Assembly (NCBI GenBank): GCA_029961685.1
Contig: JARWKL010000015.1
Span: 12,894,801 to 12,958,800 of the forward strand
Length of the DNA: 64,000 bases
Reading direction: 5' to 3'
Origin: Aristolochia californica
Taxonomy: Eukaryota > Streptophyta > Magnoliopsida > Piperales > Aristolochiaceae
The position numbers were made by a program, and so were the translations under genes. The notes beneath the pieces were generated by a model. It saw only the letters and a list, made by a program, of their open reading frames with translations, was not told the origin of the DNA and made no database searches. The stretch's first letter is position 1; each line of letters begins with the position of its first letter. Shown here one piece after another: positions 48,098 through 61,598 of this stretch.

Positions 48098-49964
48098 CTA
48101 ATTTTTGGATCCGAAGGCCACATGCATCCTCAACATGCTTGTGGCATGCATATCCACCACACTTAAAACTTGTGAGGATCAGTTAGAGGTCCCTTTCCTA
48201 TGAAATTCCACCAAGCTATTATTAGGGGTTGTACTAGTGGAATTTCCCAAACATGGATTTTGCAGCTCATTTTTTCTGAGTGAAATAATTTTCTATTTAT
48301 TATTATAGTTTTCAAATTTTTTTGCACACATGAACTCTAAAATTTTCATTTTGTTGCGATCTTATATGTTTTATGTTTACGAGGAAAAATGGGAGAGAGT
48401 GAAACCTCAAGTTTTGATCTGAAAAAAAAAAAAAATTTGAAATGCACAAATGCTGAGAGAGATAATTCCGAAAAGTATCTGTGATTTTTAAGGATAGGCA
48501 AAAAGTGGGTTGTTTGGCCCTGGTAAATATCCAACCACTTGAGAATTGTACTTTTTCTACTCCCCCCTAATTTTTGGTTCTGAAGGCCACTTGCATCCTC
48601 AACATGCTTGTGGCATGCATATCCACCACACTTAACATGTGAGGATCAGTTAGAGGTCCATTTCCAATAAAATTCCACCAAGCTATTATTAGGGGGTTGT
48701 ACTAGTGGAATTTCCCAAACATGGATTTTGGAGCTCATTTTTAGTGTTTGAAATAATTTTCTGTTTATTATTATAGTTTTCAAATTTTTTTGCACACATG
48801 AACTCTAAAATTTTCATTTTGTTGCGATCTTATTTGTTTTTTGTTTACGAGGAAAAATGGGAGAGTGAAAACCCAAGTTCGGATCTGAAAAAAAAAATAT
48901 CTGAAATGCACAAATGCTGAAAGATATAATTCCGAAAAGTATCTGTGATTTTTAAGGATAGGCAAAAAGTGGGTTGTTTGGCCCTGGTAAATATCCAAGC
49001 ACTTGAGAATTGTACTTTTTCTACTCCCCCCTAATTTTTGGATCTGAAGGCCACTTGCATCCTCAACATGCTTGTGGCATGTATATCCACCACACTTAAA
49101 ACTTGTGAGGATCAGTTAGAGGTCCCTTTCCTATGAAATTCCACCAAGCTATTATTAGGGGTTGTACAAGTGGAATTTCCCAAACATGGATTTTGCAGCT
49201 CATTTTTTCTGAGTGAAATAATTTTCTATTTATTATTATAGTTTTCAAATTTTTTTGCACACATGAACTCTAAAATTTTCATTTTGTTGCGATCTTATAT
49301 GTTTTTTGTTTACGAGGAAAAATGGGAGAGAGTGAAACCTCAAGTTTGGATCTGAAAAAAAAAAAAATTTGAAATGCACAAATGCTGAGAGAGATAATTC
49401 CGAAAAGTATCTGTGATTTATAAAGATAGGCAAAAAGGGGGTTGTTTGGCCCTGGTAAATATCCAACCACTTGAGAATTGTACTTTTTCTACTCCCCCCT
49501 AATTTTTGGTTCTGAAGGCCACTTGCATCCTCAACATGCTTGTGGCATGCAAATCCACCACACTTAAAACATGTGAGGAACAGTTAGAGGTCCCTTTCCT
49601 GTAAAATTCCACCAAGCTATTATGAGGGGGTTGTACTAGTGGAATTTCCCAAACATGGATTTAGGAGCTCATTTTTAGTGCGTGAAATAATTTTCTATTT
49701 ATTATTATAGTTTTCAAATTTTTTTGCACACATGAACTCTAAAATTTTTATTTTGTTGCGATCTTATATCTTTTTTGTTCACGAGGAAAAATGGGAGATT
49801 GAAAACTCAAGTTTGGATCTGAAAAAAAAAAAAATTGAAATGCACAAATGCTGAGAGAGATAATTCCGAAAAGTATCTGTGATTTTTAAGGATAGGCAAA
49901 AAGTGGGTTGTTTGGCCCTGAAAAATATCCAACCGCTTGAGAATTGTACTTTTTCTACTCCCCC
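48098..49964 (+). repeat. Four monomers alternating between two types
   Basis: Monomers 48098 and 49031 share CCTATGAAATTCC, a four-G AGGGGTTG, TTTTGCAGCTCATTTTTTCTGAG, and GAGAGAGTGAAACC. Monomers 48567 and 49499 both begin TAATTTTTGGTTCTGAAGG. The 933-bp spacing suggests a dimeric unit over about the first half of each pair. The right halves of 48567 and 49499 differ, so this is not a clean dimer repeat. The GCAGCTC type also occurs at 51833, 53236, 54166 and 55537. Confidence 0.7.
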
Positions 49965-50604
49965 CCAATTTTTGGATCTGAAGGCCACTTGCATCCTCAA
50001 CAAGCTTGTGGCATGCATATCCACCACACTTAAAACAACTGAAGATCAATTAGAGGTCCATTTCCTATAAAATTCCACCAAGCTATTATTAGGGGGTTGT
50101 ACTAGTGGAATTTCCCAAACATGGATTTTGGAGCTCATTTTTTGTGCGTGAAATAATTTTCTATTTATTATTATATTTTTCAAATTTTTTTGCACACATG
50201 AACTCTAAAATATTCATTTTGTTGCGATCTTATATCTTTTTTGTTTACGAGGAAAAATGGGAGAGAGTGAAAACTCAAGTTTGGATCTGAAAAAAAAAAA
50301 AATTGAAATGCACAAATGCTGAGAGAGATAATTCCGAAAAGTATCTGTGATTTTTAATGATAGGCAAAAAGTGGGTTGTTTGGCCCTGGTAAATATCCAA
50401 CCACTTGAGAATTGTACTTTTTCTACTCCCCCCTAATTTTTGGATCTGAAGGCCACTTGCATCCTCAACATGCTTGTGGCATGCATATCCACCACATTTA
50501 AAACATGTGACGATCAGTTGGAGGTCCCTTTCCTGTAAAATTCCACCAAGCTATTATTAGGGGGTTGTACTAGTGTAATTTCCCAAACATGGATTTTGGA
50601 GCTC

Positions 50605-51540
50605 ATTTTTAGTGAGTGAAATAATTTTCTTTTTATTATTATAGTTTTCAAATTTTTTCGCACACATGAACTCTAAAATTTTCATTTTATTGTGGTCTTA
50701 TATCTTTTTTGTTTACGAGGAAAAATGGGAGAGCGTGAAAACTCAAGTTTGGATCTGAAAAAAAAAATATTTGAAATGCACAAATGTTGAGAGAGATAAT
50801 TCCGAAATGTATCTGTGATTTTTAAGGATAGGCAAAAAGTGGGTTGTTTGGCCCTGGTAAATATCCAACCACTTCAGAATTGTACTTTTTCTATTCCCCC
50901 CTAATTTTTGGATCTGAAGGCCACTTGCATGCTCAACATGCTTGTGGCATGCATATCCACCACACTTAAAACATGTGAGGAACAGTTAGAGGTCCCTTTC
51001 CTGTAAAATTCCACCAAGCTATTATTAGGGGGTTGTACTAGTGGAATTTCCCAAACATGGATTTTGGAGCTCATTTTTAGTGCGTGAAATAATTTTATAT
51101 TTATTATTATAGTATTCAAATTTTTTTGCACACATGAACTCTAAAATTTTCATTTTGTTGCGATCTTATATATTTTTTGTTCACATGGAAAAATGGGAGA
51201 GTGAAAACTCAAGTTGTGATCTGAAAAAAAAAATATTTGAAATGCACAAATGCTGAGAGAGATAATTCCGAAAAGTATCTGTGATTTTTAAGGATAGGCA
51301 AAAAGTGGGTTGTTTGGCCCTGGTAAATATCCAACCACTTGAGAATTGTACTTTTTCTACTCCCCCCTAATTTTCGGATCTGAAGGCCACTTGCATCCTC
51401 AACATGCTTGTGGCATGCATATCCACCACACTTAAAACATGTGAGGATCAGTTAGAGGTCCCTTTTCTATAAAATTCCACCAATCTATTATTAGGGGGTT
51501 GTACTAGTGGAATTTCCCAAACATGGATTTTGGAGCTCAT
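50605..51540 (+). repeat. Third copy of segmental duplication 7 (about 0.9 kb)
   Basis: Aligns with 46400 to about 47340 (offset about 4201 bp) and with 60.4 to 61.3 kb. It has GAGAGCGTG, AAAAATATTTG, GAGGAACAGTTAGAGG, TTTTATATTTATT, and ATGGAAAAATGG with AAGTTGTGATC. Private changes are CTATTCCCCCC near 50891, GTATTCAAATT near 51112 and TTGTGATC near 51215. Confidence 0.75.
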
Positions 51541-51849
51541 TTTTAGAGCGTGAAATAATTTTCTATTTATTATTATAGTTTTCAAATTTTTTTGCACACA
51601 TGAACTCTAAAATTTTCATTTTATTGCGATCTTATATCTTTTTTGTTTACGAGGAAAAATGGGAGAGTGAAAACTCAAGTTCGGATCTCAAAAAAAAAAT
51701 ATTTGAAATGCACAAAAGTTGAAAGAGATAATTCTGAAAAGTATCTGTGATTTTTACGGATAGGCAAAAAGTGGGTTGTTTGGCCCTGGTAAATATCCAA
51801 TCACTTGAGAATTGTACTTTTTCTACTCCCCCCTAATTTTTGCATCTGA

Positions 51850-53230
51850 AGGCCACTTGCATCCTCAACATGCTTCTGGCATGCATATCCACCACACTTA
51901 AAACATGTGAGGATCAGTTAGAGGTCCCTTTCCTATGAAATTCCACCAAGCTATTATTAGGGGTTGTACTAGTGGAATTTCCCAAACATGGATTTTGCAG
52001 CTCATTTTTTCTGCGTGAAATAATTTTCTATTTATTATTATAGTTTTCAAATTTTTTTGCACACATGAACTCTTAAATTTTCATTTTGTTGCGATCTTAT
52101 ATGTTTTTTGTTTACGAGGAAAAATGGGAGAGAGTGAAAACTCAAGTTTGGATCTGAAAAAAAAAAAAAATTTGAAATGCACAAATGCTGAGAGAGATAA
52201 TTCCGAAAAGTATCAGTGATTTTTAAGGATAGGCAAAAAGTGGGTTTTTTGGCCCTGGTAAATATCCAACCACTTGAGAATTGTACTTTTTCTACACCCC
52301 CCTAATTTTTCGTTCTGAAGGCCACTTGCATCCTCAACATGCTTGTGGCATGCATATCCACCACACTTAAAACATGTGAGGATCAGTTAGAGGTCCATTT
52401 CCAATAAAATTCCACCAAGCTATTATTAGGGGGTTGTACTAGTGGAATTTCCCAAACATGGATTTTGGAGCTCATTTTTAGTGTTTGAAATAATATTCTA
52501 TTTATTATTATAGTTTTCAAATTTTTTTGCACACATGAACTCTAAAATTTTCTTTTTGTTGCGATCTTATTTATTTTTTGTTCACATGGAAAAATGGGAG
52601 AGTGAAAAACTCAAGTTGGGAACTGAAAAAAAAAAAATTTGAAATGAACAAATGCTGAGAGAGATAATTCCGAAAAGTATCTGTGATTTTTAAGGATAGG
52701 CAAAAAATGGGTTGTTTGGCCCTTGTAAATATCCAACTACTTGAGAATTGTACTTTTTCTACTCCCCCGTAATTTTTGGTTCCGAAGGCCACTTGCATCC
52801 TCAACGTGCTTGTGGCATGCATATCCACCACACTTAAAACATGTGAGGATCAGTTAGAGGTCCATTTCCAATAAAATTCCACCAAGCTATTATCAGGGGG
52901 TTGTACTAGTGGAATTTCCCAAACATGGATTTAGGAGCTCATTTTTAGTGCGTGAAATAATTTTCTATTTATTATTATAGTTTTCAAATTTTTTCGCACA
53001 CATGAACTCTTAAATTTTCATTTTGTTGCGATCTTATATCTTTTTTGTTTACGAGGAAAAATGGGAGAGAGTGAAAACTCAAGTTAGGATCTGAAAAAAA
53101 AAAAATTGAAATGCACAAATGCTGAGAGAGATAATTCCAAAAAGTGTCTGTGATTTTTAAGGATAGGCAAAAAATGGGTTGTTTGGCCCTGGTAAATATC
53201 CAAGCACTTGAGAATTGTACTTTTTCTACT
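51850..53230 (+). repeat. Segmental duplication 8, copy a (about 1.4 kb)
   Basis: Matches about 55554 to 56934 at an offset of 3704 bp. Markers are CTTCTGGCATGC, CCTATGAAATTCC, TTTTGCAGCTC, TTCTACACCC, TTTTTCGTTCTG, GTGTTTGAAATAATATTC, TTTTCTTTTTGTTG, AAGTTGGGAACTG, GCCCTTGTAAA, CCCCCGTAAT and CAACGTGC. The offset is eight monomers but 32 bp short, because the deleted monomer at 54166 lies in between. Confidence 0.85.
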
Positions 53231-54165
53231 CCCCCCTAATTTTTGGATTTGAAGGCCACTTGCATCCTCAACATGCTTGTGGCATGCATATCCACCACAC
53301 TTAAAACATGTGAGGATCAGTTAGAGGTCCCTTTCCTATGAAATTCTACCAAGCTATTATTAGGGGTTGTACTAGTGGAATTTCCCAAACATGGATTTTG
53401 CAGCTCATTTTTTCTGCGTGAAATAATTTTCTATTTATTATTATAGTTTTCAAATTTTTTTGCACACATGAACTCTAAAAGATTGATTTTGTTGCAATCT
53501 TATATGTTTTTTGTTTACGAGGAAAAATGAGAGAGTGAAAACTGAAGTTCGGATCTGAAAAAAAAAAATTTGAAATGCACAAATGCTGAGAGAGATAATT
53601 CCGAAAAGTATCTGTGATTTTTAAGGATGGGCAAAATGTGGGTTATTTGGCCCTGGTAAATATCCAATCACTTGAGAATTGTACATTTTCTACTCCCCCC
53701 TAATTTTTGGATCTGAAGGCCACTTGCATCCTCAACATGCTTGTGGCATGCATATCCACCACACTTAAAACATGTGAGGATCAGTTAGACGTCCATTTCC
53801 TATAAAATTCCACCAAGCTACTATTCGGGGTTTGTACTAGTCGAATTTCCCAAACATGGATTTTGGAGCTCATTTTCAGTGCGTGAAATAATTTGCTATT
53901 TATTATTATAGTTTTCAAATTTTTTCGCACACATGAACTCTAAAATTTTCATTTTGTTGCGATCTTATATCTTGTTTGTTTACGAGGAAAAATGGGAGAG
54001 TGAAAACTCAAGTTCGGATCTGAAAAAAAAAATATTTGAAATGCACAAATGCTGAAAGAGATAATTCCGAAAAGTATCTGTGATTTTTACGGATAGGCAA
54101 AAAGTGGGTTGTTTGGTCCTGGTAAATATCCAATCACTTGAGAATTGTACTTTTTCTACTCCCCC

Positions 54166-54602
54166 CTAATTTTTGGATCTGAAGGCCACTTGCATCCTCA
54201 ACATGCTTCTGGCATGCATATCCACCACACTTAAAACATGTGAAGATCAGTTAGAGGTCCCTTTCCTATGAAATTCCACCAAGCTAACATGGATTTTGCA
54301 GCTCATTTTTTCAGCGTGAAATAATTTTCTATTTATTATTATAGTTTTCAAATTTTTTTGCACACATGAACTCTAAAATTTTCATTTTGTTGCGATCTTA
54401 TATGTTTTTTGTTTACGAGGAAAAATGGGAGAGAGTGAAAACTCAAGTTTGGATCTGAAAAAAAAAAAAAATTTGAAATGCACAAATGCTGAGAGAGATA
54501 ATTCCGAAAAGTATCTGTGATTTTTAAGGATAGGCAAAAAGTGGGTTGTTTGGCCCTGGTAAATATCCAACCACTTGAGAATTGTACTTTTTCTACTCCC
54601 CC
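54166..54602 (+). repeat. Monomer with a 32-bp internal deletion
   Basis: The interval is 437 bp, against 469 bp for its close relative at 51833. The sequence reads CCAAGCTAACATGG (near 54279), joining AAGCTA directly to ACATGG. This removes the G-run, the SpeI site and the right arm of repeat B. At most one base is shared at the junction. The rest of the monomer (CTTCTGGC, TTTTGCAGCTC) is of the GCAGCTC type. Confidence 0.95.
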
Positions 54603-55553
54603 CTAATTTTTCGCTCTGAAGGCCACTTGCATCCTCAACATGCTTGTGGCATGCATATCCACCACACTTAAAACATGTGAGGATCAGTTAGAGGTCGATT
54701 TCCAATAAAATTCCACCAAGCTATTATTAGGGGGTTGTACTAGTGGAATTTCCCAAACATGGATTTTGGAGCTCATTTTTAGTGTTTGAAATAATATTCT
54801 ATTTATTATTATAGTTTTCAAAATTTTTTGCACACATGAACTCTAAAATTTTCTTTTTGTTGCGATCTTATATATTTTTTGTTCACATGGAAAAATGGGA
54901 GACTGAAAAACTCAAGTTGGGAACTGAAAAAAAAAAAATTTGAAATGAACAAATGCTGAGAGAGATAATTCCGAAAAGTATCTATGATTTTAAAGGATAG
55001 GCAAAAAGTGGGTTGTTTGGCCCTGGTAAATATCCAACCACTTGAGAATTGTACTTTTTCTACTCCCCCCTAATTTTTGGATCTGAAGGCCACTTGGATC
55101 CTCAACATGCTTGTGGCATGCATATCCACCACACTTAAAACATGTGAGGATCAGTTAGAGGTCCCTTTCCTATAAAATTCCACCAAGCTATTATTAGGGG
55201 GTTGTACTAGTGGAATTTCCCAAACATGGATTTTGGAGCTCATTTTTTGTGCGTGAAATAATTTTCTATTTATTGTTATAGTTTTCAAATTTTTTTGCAC
55301 ACATGAACTCTAAAATTTTCATTTTGTTGCGATCTTATATCTTTTTTGTTCACGACGAAAAATGGGAGAGTGAAAAACTCAAGTTTGGATCTGAAAAAAA
55401 AAAAATTTGGAATGCACAAATGCTGAGAGAGATAATTCCGAAAAGTATCTGTGATTTTTAAGGATGGGCAAAATGTGGGTTGTTTGGCCCTGGTAAATAT
55501 CCAATCACTTGAGAATTGTACATTTTCTACTCCCCCCTAATTTTTGGATCTGA

Positions 55554-56934
55554 AGGCCACTTGCATCCTCAACATGCTTCTGGCATGCATATCCACCACA
55601 CTTAAAACATGTGAGGATCAGTTAGAGGTCCCTTTCCTATGAAATTCCACCAAGCTATTATTAGGGGTTGTACTAGTGGAATTTCCCAAACATGGATTTT
55701 GCAGCTCATTTTTTCTGCGTGAAATAATTTTCTATTTATTATTATAGTTTTCAAATTTTTTTGCACACATGAACTCTTAAATTTTCATTTTGTTGCGATC
55801 TTATATGTTTTTTGTTTACGAGGAAAAATGGGAGAGAGTGAAAACTCAAGTTTGGATCTGAAAAAAAAAAAAAATTTGAAATGCACAAATGCTGAGAGAG
55901 ATAATTCCGAAAAGTATCAGTGATTTTTAAGGATAGGCAAAAAGTGGGTTTTTTGGCCCTGGTAAATATCCAACCACTTGAGAATTGTACTTTTTCTACA
56001 CCCGCCTAATTTTTCGTTCTGAAGGCCACTTGCATCCTCAACATGCTTGTGGCATGCATATCCACCACACTTAAAACATGTGACGATCAGTTAGAGGTCC
56101 ATTTCCAATAAAATTCCACCAAGCTATTATTAGGGGGTTGTACTAGTGGAATTTCCCAAACATGGATTTTGGAGCTCATTTTTAGTGTTTGAAATAATAT
56201 TCTATTTATTATTATAGTTTTCAAATTTTTTTGCACACATGAACTCTAAAATTTTCTTTTTGTTGCGATCTTATTTATTTTTTGTTCACATGGAAAAATG
56301 GGAGAGTGAAAAACTCAAGTTGGGAACTGAAAAAAAAAAAATTTGAAATGAACAAATGCTGAGAGAGATAATTCCGAAAAGTATCTGTGATTTTTAAGGA
56401 TAGGCAAAAAATGGGTTGTTTGGCCCTTGTAAATATCCAACTACTTGAGAATTGTACTTTTTCTACTCCCCCGTAATTTTTGGTTCCGAAGGCCACTTGC
56501 ATCCTCAACGTGCTTGTGGCATGCATATCCACCACACTTAAAACATGTGAGGATCAGTTAGAGGTCCATTTCCAATAAAATTCCACCAAGCTATTATCAG
56601 GGGGTTGTACTAGTGGAATTTCCCAAACATGGATTTAGGAGCTCATTTTTAGTGCGTGAAATAATTTTCTATTTATTATTATAGTTTTCAAATTTTTTCG
56701 CACACATGAACTCTTAAATTTTCATTTTGTTGCGATCTTATATCTTTTTTGTTTACGAGGAAAAATGGGAGAGAGTGAAAACTCAAGTTTGGATCTGAAA
56801 AAAAAAAAATTGAAATGCACAAATGCTGAGAGAGATAATTCCGAAAAGTGTCTGTGATTTTTAAGGATAGGCAAAAAGTGGGTTGTTTGGCCCTGGTAAA
56901 TATCCTAGCAGTTGAGAATTGTACTTTTTCTACT
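55554..56934 (+). repeat. Segmental duplication 8, copy b (about 1.4 kb)
   Basis: Partner of 51850 to 53230. Differences include CACCCGCCTAAT near 56000 and GTGACGATC near 56081. The right end is marked by GGATCTCAAGG and CTATCAAATTTCAC (56940 monomer) opposing GGATTTGAAGG and CTATGAAATTCTACC. The GTGTTTGAAAT to CAACGTGC part occurs a further time at about 63590 to 63990, cut by the window edge. Confidence 0.85.
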
Positions 56935-57509
56935 CCCCCCTAATTTTTGGATCTCAAGGCCACTTGCATCCTCAACATGCTTGTGGCATGCATATCCACC
57001 ACACTTAAAACATGTGAGGATCAGTTAGAGGTCCCTTTCCTATCAAATTTCACAAAGCTATTATTAGGGGTTTGTACTAGTGGAATTTCCCAAACATGGA
57101 TTTTGGAGCTCATTTTTAGTGCGTGAAATAATTTTCATTTTATTATTGTAGTTTTAAAATTTTTTCGCACACATGAACTCTAAAATTTTCATTTTATTGC
57201 GATCTTATATCTTTTTTGTTTACGAGGAAAAATGGGAGAGAGCGAAAACTCTAGTTTGGATCTGAAAAAAAAAAATTTGAAATGCACAAATGCTGAGAGA
57301 GATAATTCCGAAAAGTATCTGTGATTTTTAAGGATAGGCAAAAAGTGGGTTGTTTGGCCCTGGTAAATGTCCAACCACTTGAGAATAGTACTTTTTCTAC
57401 TCCCCCCTAATTTTTGGATCTGAAGGCCACTTGCATCCTCAACATGCTTGTGGCATGCATATCCACCACACTTAAAACATGTGAGGATCAGTTAGAGGTC
57501 CATTTCCTA

Positions 57510-60200
57510 TAAAATTCCACCAAGCTACTATTCGGGGTTTGTACAAGTGGAATTTCCCAAACTTGGATTTTGGAGCTCATTTTTAGTGCGTGAAATAATT
57601 TTCTATTTATTATTATAGTTTTCAAATTTTTTCGCACACATGAACTCTTAAATTTTCATTTTCTTACGATCTTATATCGTTTTTGTTTACGAGGAAAAAT
57701 GGGAGAGAGTGAAGACTCAAGTTTGGATCTGAAAAAAAAAAATTGAAATGCACAAATGCTGAGAGAGATAATTCCGAAAAATATCTGTGATTTTTAAGGA
57801 GAGGCAAAAAGTGGGTGTTTGGCCCTGGTAAATATCCAAGGACTTGAGAATTGTACTTTTTCTACTGCCCCCTAATTTTTGGATCTGAAGGCCACTTGCA
57901 TCCTCAACATGCTTGTGGCATGCATATCCACCACACTTAAAACATGTGAGGATCAGTTAGAGGTCCCTTTCCCATAAAATTCCACCAAGCTATTATTAGG
58001 GGGTTGTACTAGTGGAATTTCCCAAACATGGATTTTGGAGCTCATTTTTAGTGCGTGAAATAATTTTCTATTTATTATTATAGTTTTCAAATTTTTTCGC
58101 ACACATGAACTCTAAAATTTTCATTTTTTTGCGATCTTATATCTTTTTTGTTTACGAGGAAAAATGGGAGAGTGAAATCTCAAGTTTGGATCTGAAAATA
58201 AAAAAATTTGAAATGCACAAATGCTGAGAGAGATAATTCCGAAAAGTGTCTGTGATTTTTAAGGATAGGCAAAAAGTGGGTTGTTTGGCCCTGGTAAATA
58301 TCCAAGCACTTGAGAATTGTACTTTTTCTACTCCCCCCTAATTTTTGGATGTGAAGGCCACTTGCATCCTCAACATGCTTGTGGCATGCATATCCACCAC
58401 ACTTAAAACATGTGAGGATCAGTTAGAGGTCCCTTTCCTATGAAATTCCACCAAGCTATTATTAGGGGTTGTACTAGTGGAATTTCCCAAACATGGATTT
58501 TGGAGCTCATTTTTAGTGCGTGAAATAATTTTCTATTTATTATTATAGTTTTCAAATTATTTTGCACACATGAACTCTAAAATTTTCATTTTGTTGCGAT
58601 CTTATATGTTTTTTGTTTACGAGAAAAAATGTGAGAGTGAAAACTCAAGTTCGGAGCTGAAAAAAAAAATATTTGAAATGCAGAAATGCTGAGAGAGATA
58701 ATTCCAAAAAATATCTGTGATTTTTAAGGATAGGCAAAAAGTGGGTTGTTTGGCCCTGGTAAATATCCAACCACTTGAGAATTGTACTTTTTCTACTCCC
58801 CTTTAATTTTTGGATCTGAAGGCCACTTGCATCCTCAACATGCATGTGGCATGCATATCCACCACACTTAAAACATGTGAGGATCAGTTAGAGGTCCCTT
58901 TCCAATAAAATTCCACCAAGCTATTATTCGGGGGTTGTACTAGTGGAATTTCTCAAACATGGATTTTGGAGCTCATTATTAGTGCGTGAAATAATTTTCT
59001 ATTTATTATTATAGTTTTCAAATTTTTTCGCACACATGAACTCTAAAATTTTCATTTTTTTGCGATCTTATATCTTTTTTGTTTACGAGGAAAAATGGGA
59101 GAGTGAAATCTCAAGTTTGGATCTGAAAATAAAAAAATTTGAAATGCACAAATGCTGAGAGAGATAATTCCGAAAAGTGTCTGTGATTTTTAAGGATAGG
59201 CAAAAAGTGGGTTGTTTGGCCCTGGTAAATGTCCAAGCACTTGAGAATTGTACTTTTTCTACTCCCCCCTAATTTTTGGATGTGAAGGCCACTTGCATCC
59301 TCAACATGCTTGTGGCATGCATATCCACCACACTTAAAACATGTGAGGATCAGTTAGAGGTCCATTTCCTATCAAATTCCACCAAGCTACTATTCGGGGT
59401 TTGTACAAGTGGAATTTCCCAAACTTGGATTTTGGAGCTCATTTTTAGTGCGTGAAATAATTTTCTATTTATTATTATAGTTTTCAAATTTTTTCGCACA
59501 CATGAACTCTTAAATTTTCATTTTGTTGCGATCTTATATCGTTTTTGATTACGAGGAAAAATGGGAGAGAGTGAAGACTCAAGTTTGGATCTGAAAAAAA
59601 AAAATTGAAATGCACAAATGCTGAGAGAGATAATTCCGAAAAATATCTGTGATTTTTAAGGAGAGGCAAAAAGTGGGTGTCTGGCCCTGGTAAATATCCA
59701 AGGACTTGAGAATTGTACTTTTTCTACTGCCCCCTAATTTTTGGATCTGAAGGCCACTTGCATCCTCAACATGCTTGTGGCATGCATATCCACCACACTT
59801 AAAACATGTGAGGATCAGTTAGAGGTCCCTTTCCCATAAAATTCCACCAAGCTATTATTAGGGGGTTGTACTAGTGGAATTTCCCAAACATGGATTTTGG
59901 AGCTCATTTTTAGTGCGTGAAATAATTTTCTATTTATTATTATAGTTTTCAAATTTTTTCGCACACATGAACTCTAAAATTTTCATTTTTTTGCGATCTT
60001 ATATCTTTTTTGTTTACGAGGAAAAATGGGAGAGTGAAAACTCAAGTTTGGATCTGAAAATAAAAAAATTTGAGATGCACAAATGCTGAGAGAGATAATT
60101 CCGAAAAGTGTCTTTGATTTGTAAGGATAGGCAAAAAGTGGGTTGTTTGGCCCTGGTAAATATCCAACCACTTGAGAATTGTACTTTTTCTACTCCCCCC
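57510..60200 (+). repeat. Region of two-monomer recurrences at 1862 and 931 bp
   Basis: A segment with CTACTATTCGGGG, AACTTGGATTTTGG, TATCGTTTTTG, GTGAAGACTC, GGAGAGGC and CTACTGCCCC occurs at 57520 to about 58130 and again at 59382 to about 59990 (offset 1862). A second type (CATTTTTTTGCGATC, GAAATCTC, CTGAAAATAAAAAAA, AAAAGTGTCTG, GGATGTGAAGG) recurs near 58120, 59050 and 59985, about 931 bp apart. This is local two-monomer periodicity with later exchange. Confidence 0.75.
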
Positions 60201-60367
60201 AAATTTTTGGATCTGAAGGCCACTTGCATCCTCAACATGCTTGTGGCATGCATATCTGCCACATTTAAAACATGTGAGGATCAGTTGGAGGTCCCTTTCC
60301 TGTAAAATTCCACCAAGCTATTATTAGGGGGTTGTACTAGTGGAATTTCCCAAACATGGATTTTGGA

Positions 60368-61598
60368 CCTCATTTTTAGTGTGTGAAATAATTTTCTTTT
60401 TATTATTATAGTTTTCAAATTTTTTCGCACACATTAACTCTAAAATTTTCATTTTATTGCGGTCTTATATCTTTTTTGTTTACGAGGAAAAATGGGAGAG
60501 CGTGAAAACTCAAGTTTGGATCTGAAAAAAAAAATATTTGAAATGCACAAATGCTGAGAGAGATAATTCCGACAAGTATCTGTGATTTTTAAGGATAGGC
60601 AAAAAGTGGGTTGTTTGGCCCTGGTAAATATCCAACCACTTGAGAATTGTACTTTTTCTACTCCCCCCTAATTTTTGGATCTGAAGGCCACTTGCATCCT
60701 CAACATGCTTGTGGCATGCATATCCACCACACTTAAAACATGTGAGGAACAGTTAGAGGTCCCTTTCCTGTAAAATTCCACGAAGCTATTATTAGGGGGT
60801 TGTACTAGTGGAATTTCCCAAACATGGATTTTGGAGCTCATTTTTAGTGCGTGAAATAATTTTATATTTATTATTATAGTTTTCAAATTTTTTTGCACAC
60901 ATGAACTCTAAAATTTTCATTTTGTTGCGATCTTATATATTTTTTGTTCACATGGAAAAATGGGAGAGTGAAAACTCAAGTTGGGATCTGAAAAAAAAAA
61001 TATTTGAAATGCACAAATGCTGAGAGAGATAATTCCGAAAAGTATCTGTGATTTTTAAGGATAGGCAAAAAGTGGGTTGTTTGGCCCTGGTAAATATCCA
61101 ACCACTTGAGAATTGTACTTTTTCTACTCCCCCCTAATTTTCGGATCTGAAGGCCACTTGCATCCTCAACATGCTTGTGGCATGCATATCCACCACACTT
61201 AAAACATGTGAGGATCAGTTAGAGGTCCGTTTCCTATAAAATTCCACCAAGCTATTATTAGGGGGTTGTACTAGTGGAATTTCCCAAACATGGATTTTGG
61301 AGCTCATTTTTAGTGCGTGAAATAATTTTCTATTTATTATTATTGTTTTCAAATTTTTTGGCACACATGAAATCTAAAATTTTCATTTTATTGCGGTCTT
61401 ATATCTTTTTTGTTTACGAGGAAAAATGGGAGAGCGTGAAAACTCAAGTTTGGATCTGAAAAAAAAAATTTGAAATGCACAAATGCTGAGAGAGATAATT
61501 CCGAAAAGTATCTGTGATTTTTAAGGATGGGCAAAAAGTGGGTTGTTTGGCCCTGGTAAATATCCAACCACTTGAGAATTGTACTTTTTCTACTCCCC
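60368..61598 (+). repeat. Segmental duplication 7, copy b (about 1.2 kb)
   Basis: Partner of 46400 to 47630. It ends where TAAGTTTTGAATC (61600) opposes TAATTTTTGGATC. Differences from copy a are few, such as GGTCCGTTTCC near 61226, CCACGAAGC near 60780, and GTGCGTGAAATAA where copy a has GTGGGTGAAACAA. Confidence 0.85.
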
